Shown: positions 35,474 through 44,280 of the stretch, piece after piece
How positions within the stretch are numbered: the first letter of the stretch is position 1
Layout: each line of letters opens with the position of its first letter
Assembly (NCBI GenBank): GCA_036399775.1
Contig: DASWMJ010000096.1
Location: forward strand, 62,001 to 126,000
From: JADMIH01 sp036399775
Lineage (GTDB): Bacteria; Chloroflexota; Chloroflexia; QHBQ01; JADMIH01
Length of the DNA stretch: 64,000 bases
Direction of reading: 5' to 3'
The notes under the pieces: generated by a model
The model's input: the letters and a program-made list of their open reading frames with translations, nothing else
What the model was told of the DNA's origin: nothing
Databases searched by the model: none
Made by a program: the position numbers and the translations under genes

Positions 35474-36919
35474 CTAGCCCGTGCTAAACCCCATTTTCCC
35501 CGGATTCATAATCCCCCTCGGATCAAGCGTGTGCTTGAGCTTCTCCAACGCAGGCCAGGCGGTGCCGTACTGTTCAGGCATCAGGCGGCCCAGCTTGAAA
35601 CCTATCCCGTGATGCTCATTCAGCATCCCCCCATTCGCCAGGGAGGTTCGAGCGGCTACCGTCCATATCCTGTTGTGAAGTTGCAGCGCGGCGTGTGGGT
35701 CCTGCGGCGGCTCGTCTATAATGAAGCGGTCGTACACCATCACGCCCCATGGGAACCAGTGTGAGAAATGGGCGATATAGCGCGCCCCCCACTCCTCGAA
35801 GCCCTGCTCAATGGCCTCTTTCTTCGCGTAATAAAGCCGCTCGATATTGTCGAAAGTGGTCACGGTCTCGATAGTGCCGTACATCTTAGGCAGGCTCAGC
35901 CCCAGCGGCGGGTAGTAGAAGTCGTAGCGATGCTCCCACCAGTGCTCCGCCGACTCCGGCCCCAGGTCCCGCCCCCCATACTCCCCGCAAATCCTCATCG
36001 CCCTGGCAAGCTGCGCGCTGGCAATCTCCTCGTACCCGTCGAACACCAGCACCATGTACGCGCCCTCCAAATCGAGGTTGAGCACGCGCTTGATGAGCGA
36101 GACTGTAGAAGCCCTGTCGTACAGCCTTATCACCGCAGGCTGCAAGCGCGACAGCATAATCTCGCGCCCAGCTTCCAGAGCATCGTGCAAATCATCGAAC
36201 AGCACCGCCCCGAAGACCCTGCTCTCCGGCAACCTCTCTATCTGGAACGTGACCTCGGTAATCACGGCCATTGTGCCCTCAGAGCCGATGAGCAGGTTCA
36301 TCAGCATCGGCCCTGAAGCGTGGCTGGGCACCGGCGGCGTGTTGATAATTGTCCCATCGGGCAACACGGCCCCAATCGAAAGCACAAGGTCCTCTGCCTT
36401 ACCATACTTGGTGGAGATGACCCCCGACCCGCGAGCCGCCACGTACCCGCCCACAGTGGCCGCGTTAGCCGACGACGGGTAGTGTGGCAGCGTCAGCCCG
36501 CGTTCGTTCAGCGCCATCTCCAACACCGACCCTATCACGCCCGCCTGCGCCGTGACGGTAAGTGAGTTCTCATTGATGTCGAGTATCTTGTCCAGCCGCT
36601 TGAGGTCGAGCAGGATACCGCCGTAGATGGGTGCCGCGCCCCCCTGCGTGCCCGACCCCCCGCCCCACGGCACGACAGGCACCCGGTGCCTACCCGCCAC
36701 CTTCAATATCGCGGAAATCTCCTCCGCCGACTCCGGGTGTACCACGCAATCCGGGCTGGGCGGCGTCATAGCCCTATCGAGCCACATCTGTGGCATCCAC
36801 GACCAATCCGTAGAGTAAACCAGCTTGTCTGACTCGCGCACGGACAGCCGCCCCTCGCCCACAATGTCGGCAAGCTCGGTAAGCACCATTTCAAATGCCA
36901 GGTCGTCTCGTGTGTTCAT
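35474..36919 (-). CDS. FAD-linked oxidase (GlcD/AGPS-like)
   Basis: 481 residues, VAO/PCMH flavoprotein fold. VVPWGGGSGTQGGAAPIYGG and SSANAATVGGYVAARGSGV bind FAD; LLIGSEGTMAVITEVTF is conserved; the C-terminus has MLNEHHGIGFKLGR and PRGIMNPGKMG. It differs from the GlcD at 14154, so a different 2-hydroxy acid or sugar acid is expected. The FeS subunit gene follows directly. No Shine-Dalgarno is obvious before the ATG. Confidence 0.88.
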   Translation of the reverse strand: MNTRDDLAFEMVLTELADIVGEGRLSVRESDKLVYSTDWSWMPQMWLDRAMTPPSPDCVVHPESAEEISAILKVAGRHRVPVVPWGGGSGTQGGAAPIYGGILLDLKRLDKILDINENSLTVTAQAGVIGSVLEMALNERGLTLPHYPSSANAATVGGYVAARGSGVISTKYGKAEDLVLSIGAVLPDGTIINTPPVPSHASGPMLMNLLIGSEGTMAVITEVTFQIERLPESRVFGAVLFDDLHDALEAGREIMLSRLQPAVIRLYDRASTVSLIKRVLNLDLEGAYMVLVFDGYEEIASAQLARAMRICGEYGGRDLGPESAEHWWEHRYDFYYPPLGLSLPKMYGTIETVTTFDNIERLYYAKKEAIEQGFEEWGARYIAHFSHWFPWGVMVYDRFIIDEPPQDPHAALQLHNRIWTVAARTSLANGGMLNEHHGIGFKLGRLMPEQYGTAWPALEKLKHTLDPRGIMNPGKMGFSTG

Positions 36920-37278
36920 AGAAGTCAGAAATCAGAAGTTAGAAGCTAGAAACCCACTTTCACCACTTGTATGCACTACCGTCCTACCGGCAAGATAGCC
37001 AGGGGTAGGCCGCTCCCACTCTCCTTGTCATTCTGAGCGAAGCGAAGAATCTCGTCCCTCGCTTATTAGCTCGGGTAACGTAGAAATGAGAGAATGAAGG
37101 CAAGAGGATGCGCGAGGGACGAGATTCTTCGCTTCGCTCAGAATGACAGGGTTTGCTTTTCTTGCTTGCCCCACGCTATCCTTTCGGTACAGCATTAGCC
37201 TCATGGTTCTCCTTACTGAACATTCAGCCTCTAAACTCCCAAACTAACAATCTAAAATCCAAAATCGGAAATCCAAAA
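36920..37278. other. Gene-free interval filled by repeats
   Basis: It holds an AAGTCAGAAATCAGAAG word run (about 36924-36950), the TCATTCTGAGCG hairpin at 37026-37148 and an ATCTAAAATCC run at 37227-37280. No coding frame or RNA gene is recognised in it. Confidence 0.7.
37026..37148. repeat. TCATTCTGAGCG-type hairpin, uninterrupted copy
   Basis: The 37-bp arms are perfect complements (start TGTCATTCTGAGCGAAGCGA; the right arm ends GCTTCGCTCAGAATGACA). The loop is about 49 nt. It is the unsplit counterpart of 20125-20407. Confidence 0.92.
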
Positions 37279-37280
37279 TC
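37227..37280. repeat. Short-word repeat (ATCTAAAATCC type)
   Basis: AACAATCTAAAATCCAAAAT followed by CGGAAATCCAAAATC: one arm directly downstream of the ABC ATPase gene. Confidence 0.7.
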
Positions 37281-38361
37281 AAAGGATAGCCTGGTCGCTC
37301 TTCGGGTCGAACAGGTGGATGCGCTGGCGGTTGATACCCATGTAGACACGTTCGCCGGGCTGCACCATAAACGTAGGTGGTGTCTTAATGCGTACTATGC
37401 TCGTGCCCAGCTTCACCTCATAAATATTGCGGTCACCCAACGGCTCTATCGCGTAGACTTCGCCCGGCAGATCGCCGTGTTGCTCCTGGACCCTCAAAGC
37501 GATGTCCTCTGGCCGCACCCCAAGCACTACATTCCCGATACCCGCCTTCTTGATAGCATCGCGGGCCGGGCCGGGTATGGTCAGCACCCAGCCTTCTGCT
37601 GTGAGGGCCGCATCGTCGCCTGCCAGGTTGCAATCCAGCATGTTCATGGTGGGGCTGCCGATGAAGCTGGCGACGAAGCGGTTTACCGGGTGGTCGTAGA
37701 TGTTTTCGGGCGTATCCATCTGCTGCAACACGCCCTTGTTCAGCACCGCTATTCGGTCGGCAAGCGACAGCGCCTCAAGCTGGTCGTTAGTCACGTAAAA
37801 GAACGTCGTATCGAGGTCGGCGTGGAGGTGCTTCAACTCGGTACGCATCTCCACCCGCAGCTTGAAGTCGAGGTTAGTCAGCGGCTCGTCCATCAGGAAA
37901 ACGCGAGGCTGGCGCACCATCGCCCGGCAGAGTGCCACGCGTTGCTGCTCGCCGCCCGATAGCTGCTGAGGCCGCCGTGTCAGCAACCGCTCGATGTGCA
38001 GCTTATTGGCTACCTCTCTAACCTTCGCGTCAATCTCGGACTTCGGCACCTTCCGCGCCTGCAATGGCGAAGCGATATTCTCATACACAGTCTTGCGCGG
38101 GTAAAGCGCATATGACTGGAAAACGAACGCCACGTCGCGCAGAGCAGGGGCTACCGTGTTCATCAATTCGCCATCAAAATGCACCTGCCCCGCCTCCGGC
38201 TTCTCCAACCCCGCCACGCATCGCAGGGTAGTAGTCTTGCCCGCCCCAGACGGCCCAAGCAACACAAGAAACTCCCGGTCAGCAATATCGAGGTTGAAAT
38301 CGCTGACCGCCGTCACAGCCCCAAATCTCTTAGTCAATTCCTTGATAGTCACACGAGCCAC
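37279..38361 (-). CDS. Sugar ABC transporter ATPase A (MalK/UgpC type) with Asn in the H-loop
   Basis: 360 residues. Walker A is GPSGAGKTT (36-44), the signature LSGGE (134-138), Walker B FLMDEP (155-160), and a TOBE-type domain follows from about residue 235. The switch histidine is replaced: the segment reads YVTNDQLEA with Asn192, where MalK has VTHDQ. The start is a GTG. The neighbouring ATPase gene has the opposite defect, suggesting the two form a heterodimer with one degenerate ATP site. It energises the importer encoded just upstream. Confidence 0.9.
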   Translation of the reverse strand: MARVTIKELTKRFGAVTAVSDFNLDIADREFLVLLGPSGAGKTTTLRCVAGLEKPEAGQVHFDGELMNTVAPALRDVAFVFQSYALYPRKTVYENIASPLQARKVPKSEIDAKVREVANKLHIERLLTRRPQQLSGGEQQRVALCRAMVRQPRVFLMDEPLTNLDFKLRVEMRTELKHLHADLDTTFFYVTNDQLEALSLADRIAVLNKGVLQQMDTPENIYDHPVNRFVASFIGSPTMNMLDCNLAGDDAALTAEGWVLTIPGPARDAIKKAGIGNVVLGVRPEDIALRVQEQHGDLPGEVYAIEPLGDRNIYEVKLGTSIVRIKTPPTFMVQPGERVYMGINRQRIHLFDPKSDQAIL

Positions 38362-38377
38362 AAACTCTATCCCCTTT

Positions 38378-38521
38378 TGCGTATTGCGTATTGCGTATTG
38401 CGTATTGCGTATTGCGTATTGCGTAAGACCTCTAATAATCTCTGCGGTTCAATCCAATAAATCTTAGTGTTCTTTGTGTCTTTGTGGTTCCAAAAATACG
38501 CAATACGCAATACGCAATACG
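38378..38521. repeat. Composite hairpin: GCGTATT-word arms around CACAAAG core
   Basis: The left arm has about six GCGTATT words, the right arm three complementary ones. The core has TCTCTGCGGTTCAATCC, then AAATCTTAGTGTTCTTTG and TGTCTTTGTGGTTCC. Confidence 0.9.
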
Positions 38522-38523
38522 AG

Positions 38524-39609
38524 TCAAAAGATCGCCTGCTCCGTTCGGCTGTCGAAGACGTGGACGCGATCGGGGTCGAAGGCTACACCCACGTTTTCGC
38601 CCACATTGAGGCGCAGCGTGGGCGGCACTTTGGCCCTGATGATGCGCTCGCCTATCTTCAGGTCGTATATGATCTCATCCCCTAGAGGCTCGCGCACGTA
38701 TATCTCAGCTTTTAGATCGTTGGCGGTAGGTTGGGTGACTATACGCACATCCTCGGAGCGCGCGCCGAACGTCAATTGACCTTCCCGCGCCTGTGGGCTG
38801 ATCCTGCTGACCTGCCCAGGCGTCAACTTATACGTGAACGGCCCCTCCGGGTCGTTGAGAGTGTCGCCCGCGAGCGTGCAGGGCACGAAGTTCATGGGTG
38901 GCGTGCCGATGAAACCCGCCACGAATAGCGTCGCCGGGTGGTTGTACACGTCCAGGGGTGTGCCTACCTGCTGCAACACACCCTGGTGCATGATGGCGAT
39001 GCGCTGCGACATAGAGAGGGCTTCCGTCTGGTCGTGCGTCACGTAGACCATCGTGGTGCGCAGCTCCTTTTGCAGCCTCTTCAACTCCACGCGCATATCC
39101 CCGCGCAGCTTCGCGTCCAGGTTGGTCAGCGGCTCGTCCATCAAAAAGACCTGCGGCTGGCGCACCATCGCCCTGCCCAACGCCACGCGCTGCTGCTCGC
39201 CCGCGCCCAGCTTGCTCGGCTGACGCTTCAGCAGGTGCTCTATACGCAGCACCCTGGCGGCCTGCTGCACGCGCTTCTCTATCTCCTGGGTAGGCACTTT
39301 CTGCGCTCGCAATGGAAACGCCACGTTGTCATACGCCGACAGGTGGGGGTAGAGCGCGTAGAACTGAAAGACCATCGCTATATCACGGTCCCCTGGCCGC
39401 AGGTCGTTCACCACCCTCTCACCGATGCGTATATCCCCCGAAGTCTGCCGCTCAAGCCCCGCCACGCACCGCAAAGTGGTAGTCTTGCCGCAGCCCGACG
39501 GCCCAAGCAGCGTCAAGAACTCCCCATCCCTGATAATCAGGTCCAGGTCCTTGACTGCGTAGAAGTCGCCAAACTTCTTTATCAAATTTTCAATGCGTAC
39601 TTCAGCCAT
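38524..39609 (-). CDS. Sugar ABC transporter ATPase B (MalK/UgpC type) with variant signature
   Basis: 361 residues. Walker A is GPSGCGKTT (36-44), Walker B FLMDEP, and the H-loop is intact (YVTHDQTEA, His192). The signature reads LGAGE at 134-138 instead of LSGGQ/E, so the serine that contacts the ATP gamma-phosphate is lost. A C-terminal TOBE-like domain is present. It is 44% or so alike to ATPase A by eye along most of its length. GAGAGAG precedes the ATG. Confidence 0.9.
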   Translation of the reverse strand: MAEVRIENLIKKFGDFYAVKDLDLIIRDGEFLTLLGPSGCGKTTTLRCVAGLERQTSGDIRIGERVVNDLRPGDRDIAMVFQFYALYPHLSAYDNVAFPLRAQKVPTQEIEKRVQQAARVLRIEHLLKRQPSKLGAGEQQRVALGRAMVRQPQVFLMDEPLTNLDAKLRGDMRVELKRLQKELRTTMVYVTHDQTEALSMSQRIAIMHQGVLQQVGTPLDVYNHPATLFVAGFIGTPPMNFVPCTLAGDTLNDPEGPFTYKLTPGQVSRISPQAREGQLTFGARSEDVRIVTQPTANDLKAEIYVREPLGDEIIYDLKIGERIIRAKVPPTLRLNVGENVGVAFDPDRVHVFDSRTEQAIF

Positions 39610-39645
39610 AACTCTCTCGTATTTGGAGATGGTTTCAAAGTCCAG

Positions 39646-40485
39646 TTACCTGGCTTCCGGCATGGGCGCGTCCAGAAACGGCGGGATGATTCGCATAAGC
39701 AAATCGGCGCGGGACGCGATGGATACGTGCGTCGTGCCTGGGAGCACGGCGAGCTGTGAGTTCGGCAGTCCGGCTAAATCACCGAAAACACCGCCGCCGA
39801 GCAATCGAAACATTTCTACCGCGTGCTCGGGCCGGACGAGATCGCTATCCCCGATGACGATCAAGGTAGGTGCCTTGATCGCCGCGATGGCCTCTGCCGG
39901 TACATCCTTTGTGTTCCGGTCCATTTGGGTCTTCTTGTCGAAGAACGTGGCAAAATGGTCAGGATCGGGCGCGATTCGCATATATTCATCGTGCCACTGA
40001 GATCCATGCATCATCTCAGGCGTCATCTCCCCCAATCCATCCATTAGACCGGGGTGAACGCCGCCCATGTTGAAGGTTGCCGACATGAACACGAGCTTGC
40101 GCACTAACTCCGGGTGCCTGAGGACGACATGCAGGGCGACGGCGGCACCCATGCTGTAGCCGAAGATATCGGCCTGTTCGATGCCGAGGTGGTGGAGTGC
40201 GGCGGCGGTGTCGTCAGCCATCTGCTCGATGGACAAAGGGCGGTCTATGTCGGCGGTGCGCCCGTGCGCCTGCAACTCAAGGCCAATGACCTGCCGTGAC
40301 CTGGCGAGTCCCGGCAGAAGCGCTCCGAAGGAGGTGCCGATTGCCGAAAAAGCGCCATGAAGGAGGACCAACGGCTGCCCGGTCCCGTGGATCTCGTAAT
40401 ACATCTGGAGACCGTTTACCGGAGCGTAGCCGCTAGTGAACTCCCCCGTTGTTTCGCTCGATCCATCCGTCGTACTATTGGTCAT
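39646..40485 (-). CDS. Alpha/beta hydrolase inside the ABC operon
   Basis: 279 residues from the ATG at 40485 (GAGGAG nine bases upstream; a TTG two codons earlier is also in frame). PLVLLHGAFSAIG carries the oxyanion region, FGYSMGAAVAL the nucleophile Ser, VIGDSDLVRPEHAVEM the Asp, and PGTTHVSIASR the His. It is esterase- or lactonase-like. Its position between the permease and ATPase genes suggests it acts on the imported compound, perhaps removing an ester or opening a lactone. Confidence 0.87.
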   Translation of the reverse strand: MTNSTTDGSSETTGEFTSGYAPVNGLQMYYEIHGTGQPLVLLHGAFSAIGTSFGALLPGLARSRQVIGLELQAHGRTADIDRPLSIEQMADDTAAALHHLGIEQADIFGYSMGAAVALHVVLRHPELVRKLVFMSATFNMGGVHPGLMDGLGEMTPEMMHGSQWHDEYMRIAPDPDHFATFFDKKTQMDRNTKDVPAEAIAAIKAPTLIVIGDSDLVRPEHAVEMFRLLGGGVFGDLAGLPNSQLAVLPGTTHVSIASRADLLMRIIPPFLDAPMPEAR

Positions 40486-40519
40486 GTTCAATTTCTCCTC
40501 GACAAACCTTTCTAAAATC

Positions 40520-41545
40520 CTACCGTCTTACTGCTCCAAACGTCACCCCGCGCAGCAGGTGATTACGCACCAGGAAGGTGAACAGCACCACCGGCACCAG
40601 GAATATCACCGAGGTAGCAGCCATGCGCCCCCACTCTATCGTGCCTACGCCAATGATAGAGTAGAGGAAGGGTGGCACGGTGGTCGCCTTGCTGGGGTTG
40701 AGGATTTGCACGAACACAAACTCGTTCCAGGCGGTGATGAGCACGAACACCGCCGTCGCCAGCATCGCGGGCAGCGCCTCCGGCAGCACGTACTTCCACA
40801 GGGCTTCTATGCGCGAGTAGCCGTCGAGCATGGCGGCCTCCTCATACTCCTTCGGTATCTCATCGAAGAAACCCTTCATCATCCACACGACGAAGGGGAG
40901 GCCGAACGTAGTATAGAGCAAAGTGATGCCTATGTAGCTCTCGCGCAGGTTCACCTGGCTCAACCCAACCAGGAAGTCCTTGAACCCGCCCGCCTCCATG
41001 CCCGCCGCTATCGGGGCGACGAACCCAAAGGGGTTTACGAACATGAGGAATATCGGTATCAGCACGACGATTGGCGGGAGCATGCGCGTGCTCAAGATGA
41101 AGAAGAGCATGTCGCTCTCCCCCTTGACGCGGAAGCGCGAAAAGACGTAAGCCGCCATCGTGCCCAGTATAACCGCCAAAACGGTGGCCGTGCCCGCTAT
41201 AGCCACGCTGTTGAACTGCCGGATGAGGAACCCGGTAGCTTCCCACCCCTGCGCGAATACCGCTTCATAATTGGCAAGAGTCGGTTGGAAGTCCACGAAC
41301 GGCAAGAAGCTCGGCGGCAGGGGCGTTATGTCGGCCCGTGCCTTGATAGAGGTAATCAATATCCAGAAGAGTGGAAAGAGGAAGAATATGAACGCCGCAC
41401 TCAGGGCGACCCAGAACAGGACGTTGCCTATCCCGCCCGTCTGCCTCCTCTTACGCGCCACCACGATTGATTCGGGCCGCACATCCTCTCGCGTACCGCC
41501 TTGCGCGACTGCGTCTGATTTTGCCTGTGGAGTGGTAGTTGCCAT
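40520..41545 (-). CDS. Carbohydrate ABC permease (MalG type)
   Basis: 341 residues with about six membrane segments after a polar N-terminus of some 40 residues. The EAA loop EIPKEYEEAAMLDGYSRIEALWKYVLPEALP contacts the ATPases. Its Shine-Dalgarno (GGGAGG) overlaps the end of the upstream permease gene, 4 bp from stop to start, so the two are coupled. Confidence 0.92.
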   Translation of the reverse strand: MATTTPQAKSDAVAQGGTREDVRPESIVVARKRRQTGGIGNVLFWVALSAAFIFFLFPLFWILITSIKARADITPLPPSFLPFVDFQPTLANYEAVFAQGWEATGFLIRQFNSVAIAGTATVLAVILGTMAAYVFSRFRVKGESDMLFFILSTRMLPPIVVLIPIFLMFVNPFGFVAPIAAGMEAGGFKDFLVGLSQVNLRESYIGITLLYTTFGLPFVVWMMKGFFDEIPKEYEEAAMLDGYSRIEALWKYVLPEALPAMLATAVFVLITAWNEFVFVQILNPSKATTVPPFLYSIIGVGTIEWGRMAATSVIFLVPVVLFTFLVRNHLLRGVTFGAVRR

Positions 41546-41549
41546 GTTT

Positions 41550-42470
41550 CTATGCTCCTCCCGCTTTGATACCGTTGAGCACCCGTATGAGGAGGTTTGC
41601 CAGCGCGATAATAACTATCAGCATGATATAACCGAGGGCAGAGCCTTTGCCCGTGTTGAAGTCCTCGAAAGCCATTTTGAAAAGGGTTATGGAGAGCACG
41701 TTGGTCTCCGCACCCCCACCCGTTAGCGCATACGCCTGGTCAAACATCTTATATGAGTCCATCGTGCGGAAGAGCACGGCTATCAACAATAGAGGCGTAA
41801 CCAGCGGCAGCGTGATATGCCGGAAGCGGAACCACCCCGAAGCCCTGTCTACTTCGGCTGCTTCGTAAAGGTACTTGGGCACGGCTGACAGGCCGGCCAG
41901 CGAAATCAGCATTATGAACGGAGTCCACTGCCACACGTCCACCAGCACCAGGGACCACATGGCCGTGCCTGGGTCGTTGAGCCAGTCGGGCGCTCCCAGG
42001 TGGGTAACGTCGCGCACGAAGAAGTTCACCACGCCCCGGTCGGTCTGGAGCATGTACTTCCAGAAGAGCGCGACGATCAGGGGCGAGAGCATCATCGGGA
42101 TTAGCATTGTGGTGACTATGAAGCCCCGCCCCTTGAAGTTGCGGTTCAGCAAGAATGCCAACCCGAAGCCCAGCAGCAGCTCGATAACGACGGCGGGTAT
42201 CACGAACCGGGCGGTGTCGGAGAAGCGCGCCCATATCTCAGGGTCGTTCAGCAGCCGTTCGTAGTTCTTGAACCCTATCCAAACCGGCTCCGCCCTCCGG
42301 TTGACGTTGTACTGCGTGAAGCTAAGATAGAGGGACCATATCAGCGGGAAGATAGCTATCGCCAACAGCAACACCATAGTGGGCGTCAGAAACAACCTCG
42401 CCAATACGCGGTCGCTCAGCCACCCAAAGCGCGGCCTGACCCTCGGTACCCCTCTATCCTGTGCTGCCAC
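41550..42470 (-). CDS. Sugar ABC permease (MalF type)
   Basis: 306 residues, six membrane segments. The EAA-type loop VPKYLYEAAEVDRASGWFRFRHITLPLVTP has a degenerate first half, as is common in this subfamily. The start is a GTG with GGGGGT upstream. It pairs with the 40520 permease and the binding protein upstream. Confidence 0.92.
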   Translation of the reverse strand: MAAQDRGVPRVRPRFGWLSDRVLARLFLTPTMVLLLAIAIFPLIWSLYLSFTQYNVNRRAEPVWIGFKNYERLLNDPEIWARFSDTARFVIPAVVIELLLGFGLAFLLNRNFKGRGFIVTTMLIPMMLSPLIVALFWKYMLQTDRGVVNFFVRDVTHLGAPDWLNDPGTAMWSLVLVDVWQWTPFIMLISLAGLSAVPKYLYEAAEVDRASGWFRFRHITLPLVTPLLLIAVLFRTMDSYKMFDQAYALTGGGAETNVLSITLFKMAFEDFNTGKGSALGYIMLIVIIALANLLIRVLNGIKAGGA

Positions 42471-42491
42471 TCTCTACCCCCTTCCTCTGCG

Positions 42492-42601
42492 GGAATTTTG
42501 AATTTTGAGTTTTGAATTTTGAATTACGAATTTCGGGAAGGCAACAAGCACAGTCCCAACCATCACTAATTCAAAATTCAAAACTCAAAATTCAAAATTC
42601 G
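42492..42601. repeat. Short-word hairpin (GAATTTT words)
   Basis: The arms of TTTGAATTTTGA and TTCAAAATTCAAAA words face a loop with GGCAACAAGCACAGTCCC. It lies between the binding-protein and permease genes, a position where hairpins often stabilise the upstream message. Confidence 0.88.
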
Positions 42602-42604
42602 TAC

Positions 42605-44074
42605 TTATTTCGGCGGTCCGTTGGGATATGCTTCGTCCAGGATGGATTGCTGCTTCTGGGCGATCTCGTCCAGGGCCGCTTTTGGCTCTGCCTGGCCGCT
42701 TACCGCCTTGTTCAGCAGTTCCATCTGGGGAACCAGCATCTGGCTGTACTCAGGTATATTCCAGAAGTCCTTGACCAGCAGGTACGACTCCGCGAAGGCC
42801 GGGTTGTAGGGCCTGGCGTTCTTGAACTCGTCGCTGGCGAGCACCGACTTGCGGGCCGAGAAGCCGCCCAGCTTCGCCCATTCCAACTGTGTTTCCTTCG
42901 ACTCGAACCACTTGACGTAGCTGAGCGCGAGGTCCTTGTTCTTGGTGTAGGTGCTGACGCTCAAGCCCATGCCGCCGAGGCTCAGGAAGTGCTCTTTCTC
43001 CCCCGGCACTACCGCGAAGCCGAGGTTGTCCGAGTTCTTGCACCCTGCCTTGTCAACGAAGCCCGCGCCGAAGCCGAACCACACAGTTTCCATTGCCGTC
43101 GTGCCGTCACACAGGGCGCTATTGGCCGCGCTGAAGTCGAAGTTGGCCTGGCCTTCGGGTCCCGTCTTGAAGAGCTCGCGGTCCAGGGTAAGGGCCTGCA
43201 CCGCCGCGTCGGTGTTCAGCACGCCCTCTACCTTGTAGGTAGTGGGGTCCCAAAGCTCGCCGCCGAAGGACCAGAGTATCTGGTTCCAGTGGGTAGCCAT
43301 CTGGTCGTAGCAGGCCGGGGTGCCGCACCAGTGGGTCGTGTAGCCGTTCTGCACGCCATACTTGCCGCCGCTCTCCTTGAAGAACTTGGCGATCTCAAGC
43401 AGTTCGGTCCACGTCTTGGGGAGCGCCAGGTCCTTGCCCGCCTTCGCCTTGAAGTCGGCCTTCACGTCGTCCTTAGCGAAGAGGTCCTTGCGGTAGACGA
43501 GCATCTGCGTGTCGCCCTCGGCTGCTATGCCGTAGAACTTGCCACTGCCCGACGGGTACTCGCCGTAAGCGGTGAGGGCCGCAGGCACATAGTCTGCCGT
43601 CTCGATGTTGGTCTTCATCCAGTCGGTCAGGTCCATGACGTGGCCGCCCACTACCGCCTCACCGATGAACTGGCTGTCGAGTATAACGATGTCCGCGCCC
43701 GCCTTGGCGACAAAGTCGGTGAATATCTGCCCACGCCACTGGTCAATAGGCACGCAGCGCACTTCAACGTCCGCTTCGGGGAACGTCTTAGACAGGGTGC
43801 CCAGGTCTGTGCAGGGCGGCCACGCGAACCAGATTATCTGGAGCTTGCCCTTCGTGCCAGTCGAAGTGCCCGCAGTATCAGTGGGCTTCGCCATTGCCTC
43901 GGCGGTGTCTGTCGGCTCAGCGGGGGCTGCGTCCGTAGGCTCAGTCACAACTTCCGTAGTGGCCGTAGCTGCCGGGGCCGGGGGGGTCGGGGTAGCAGTG
44001 TCGCCCCCGCAAGCCACCAGCAAGGGCACAGCCACCAACATCATCGCCAACAACGTCATTATCCGTTTGTACAT
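42605..44074 (-). CDS. Extracellular sugar-binding lipoprotein of an ABC importer
   Basis: 489 residues from the ATG at 44074, fixed by AAGGAGG six bases upstream; the frame is open to 44098. The signal peptide ends in the lipobox LLVAC (Cys22), followed by a Thr/Pro/Glu linker of about 50 residues (T-P-T-P-P-A-P-A-A-T and on) and the solute-binding core beginning LQIIWFAWPPC. It ends DEAYPNGPPK. It heads the importer operon whose permeases, hydrolase and two ATPases follow. The ligand is not known. Confidence 0.92.
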   Translation of the reverse strand: MYKRIMTLLAMMLVAVPLLVACGGDTATPTPPAPAATATTEVVTEPTDAAPAEPTDTAEAMAKPTDTAGTSTGTKGKLQIIWFAWPPCTDLGTLSKTFPEADVEVRCVPIDQWRGQIFTDFVAKAGADIVILDSQFIGEAVVGGHVMDLTDWMKTNIETADYVPAALTAYGEYPSGSGKFYGIAAEGDTQMLVYRKDLFAKDDVKADFKAKAGKDLALPKTWTELLEIAKFFKESGGKYGVQNGYTTHWCGTPACYDQMATHWNQILWSFGGELWDPTTYKVEGVLNTDAAVQALTLDRELFKTGPEGQANFDFSAANSALCDGTTAMETVWFGFGAGFVDKAGCKNSDNLGFAVVPGEKEHFLSLGGMGLSVSTYTKNKDLALSYVKWFESKETQLEWAKLGGFSARKSVLASDEFKNARPYNPAFAESYLLVKDFWNIPEYSQMLVPQMELLNKAVSGQAEPKAALDEIAQKQQSILDEAYPNGPPK

Positions 44075-44116
44075 TACTCTCCTCCTTAGAAGGCTCATAA
44101 ACAGATGGGGGCCTAA

Positions 44117-44280
44117 CGTAAAACGTATTGCGTATTGCGTAGTACGTATTGCGTAAAACCCTTAGAAACCTCAGCGTCTCCGCGTCTCTGCGGTTCAATA
44201 TGTCTTCGTGTTCTTTGTGCCTTTGTGGTTCAACAATTACGCAATACGCAATACGCAGTACGAACTACGCATCACGCATT
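44117..44280. repeat. Composite hairpin: GCGTATT-word arms around both core units
   Basis: The fullest copy. The left arm has GTATTGCG words; the core has CCTCAGCGTCTCCGCGTCTC followed by TGCGGTTCAATATGTCTTCG and TGTTCTTTGTGCCTTTGTGG; the right arm has complementary words. It lies between the ROK gene and the operon. Confidence 0.9.

Noticed and set aside
37026..37148. Large hairpin as an intrinsic terminator
   Set aside because: No T-run, loop of about 49 nt, and the same sequence occurs at another locus in a different context. It is a dispersed repeat.
38378..38445. CRISPR-like array (GCGTATT tandem units)
   Set aside because: The unit is 7-8 nt and there are no spacers or cas genes. It is one arm of a word hairpin.
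42512..44089. 525-codon open frame on the plus strand
   Set aside because: It lies entirely opposite the sugar-binding lipoprotein gene, which has a signal peptide, lipobox and Shine-Dalgarno. It is a GC-driven shadow frame.
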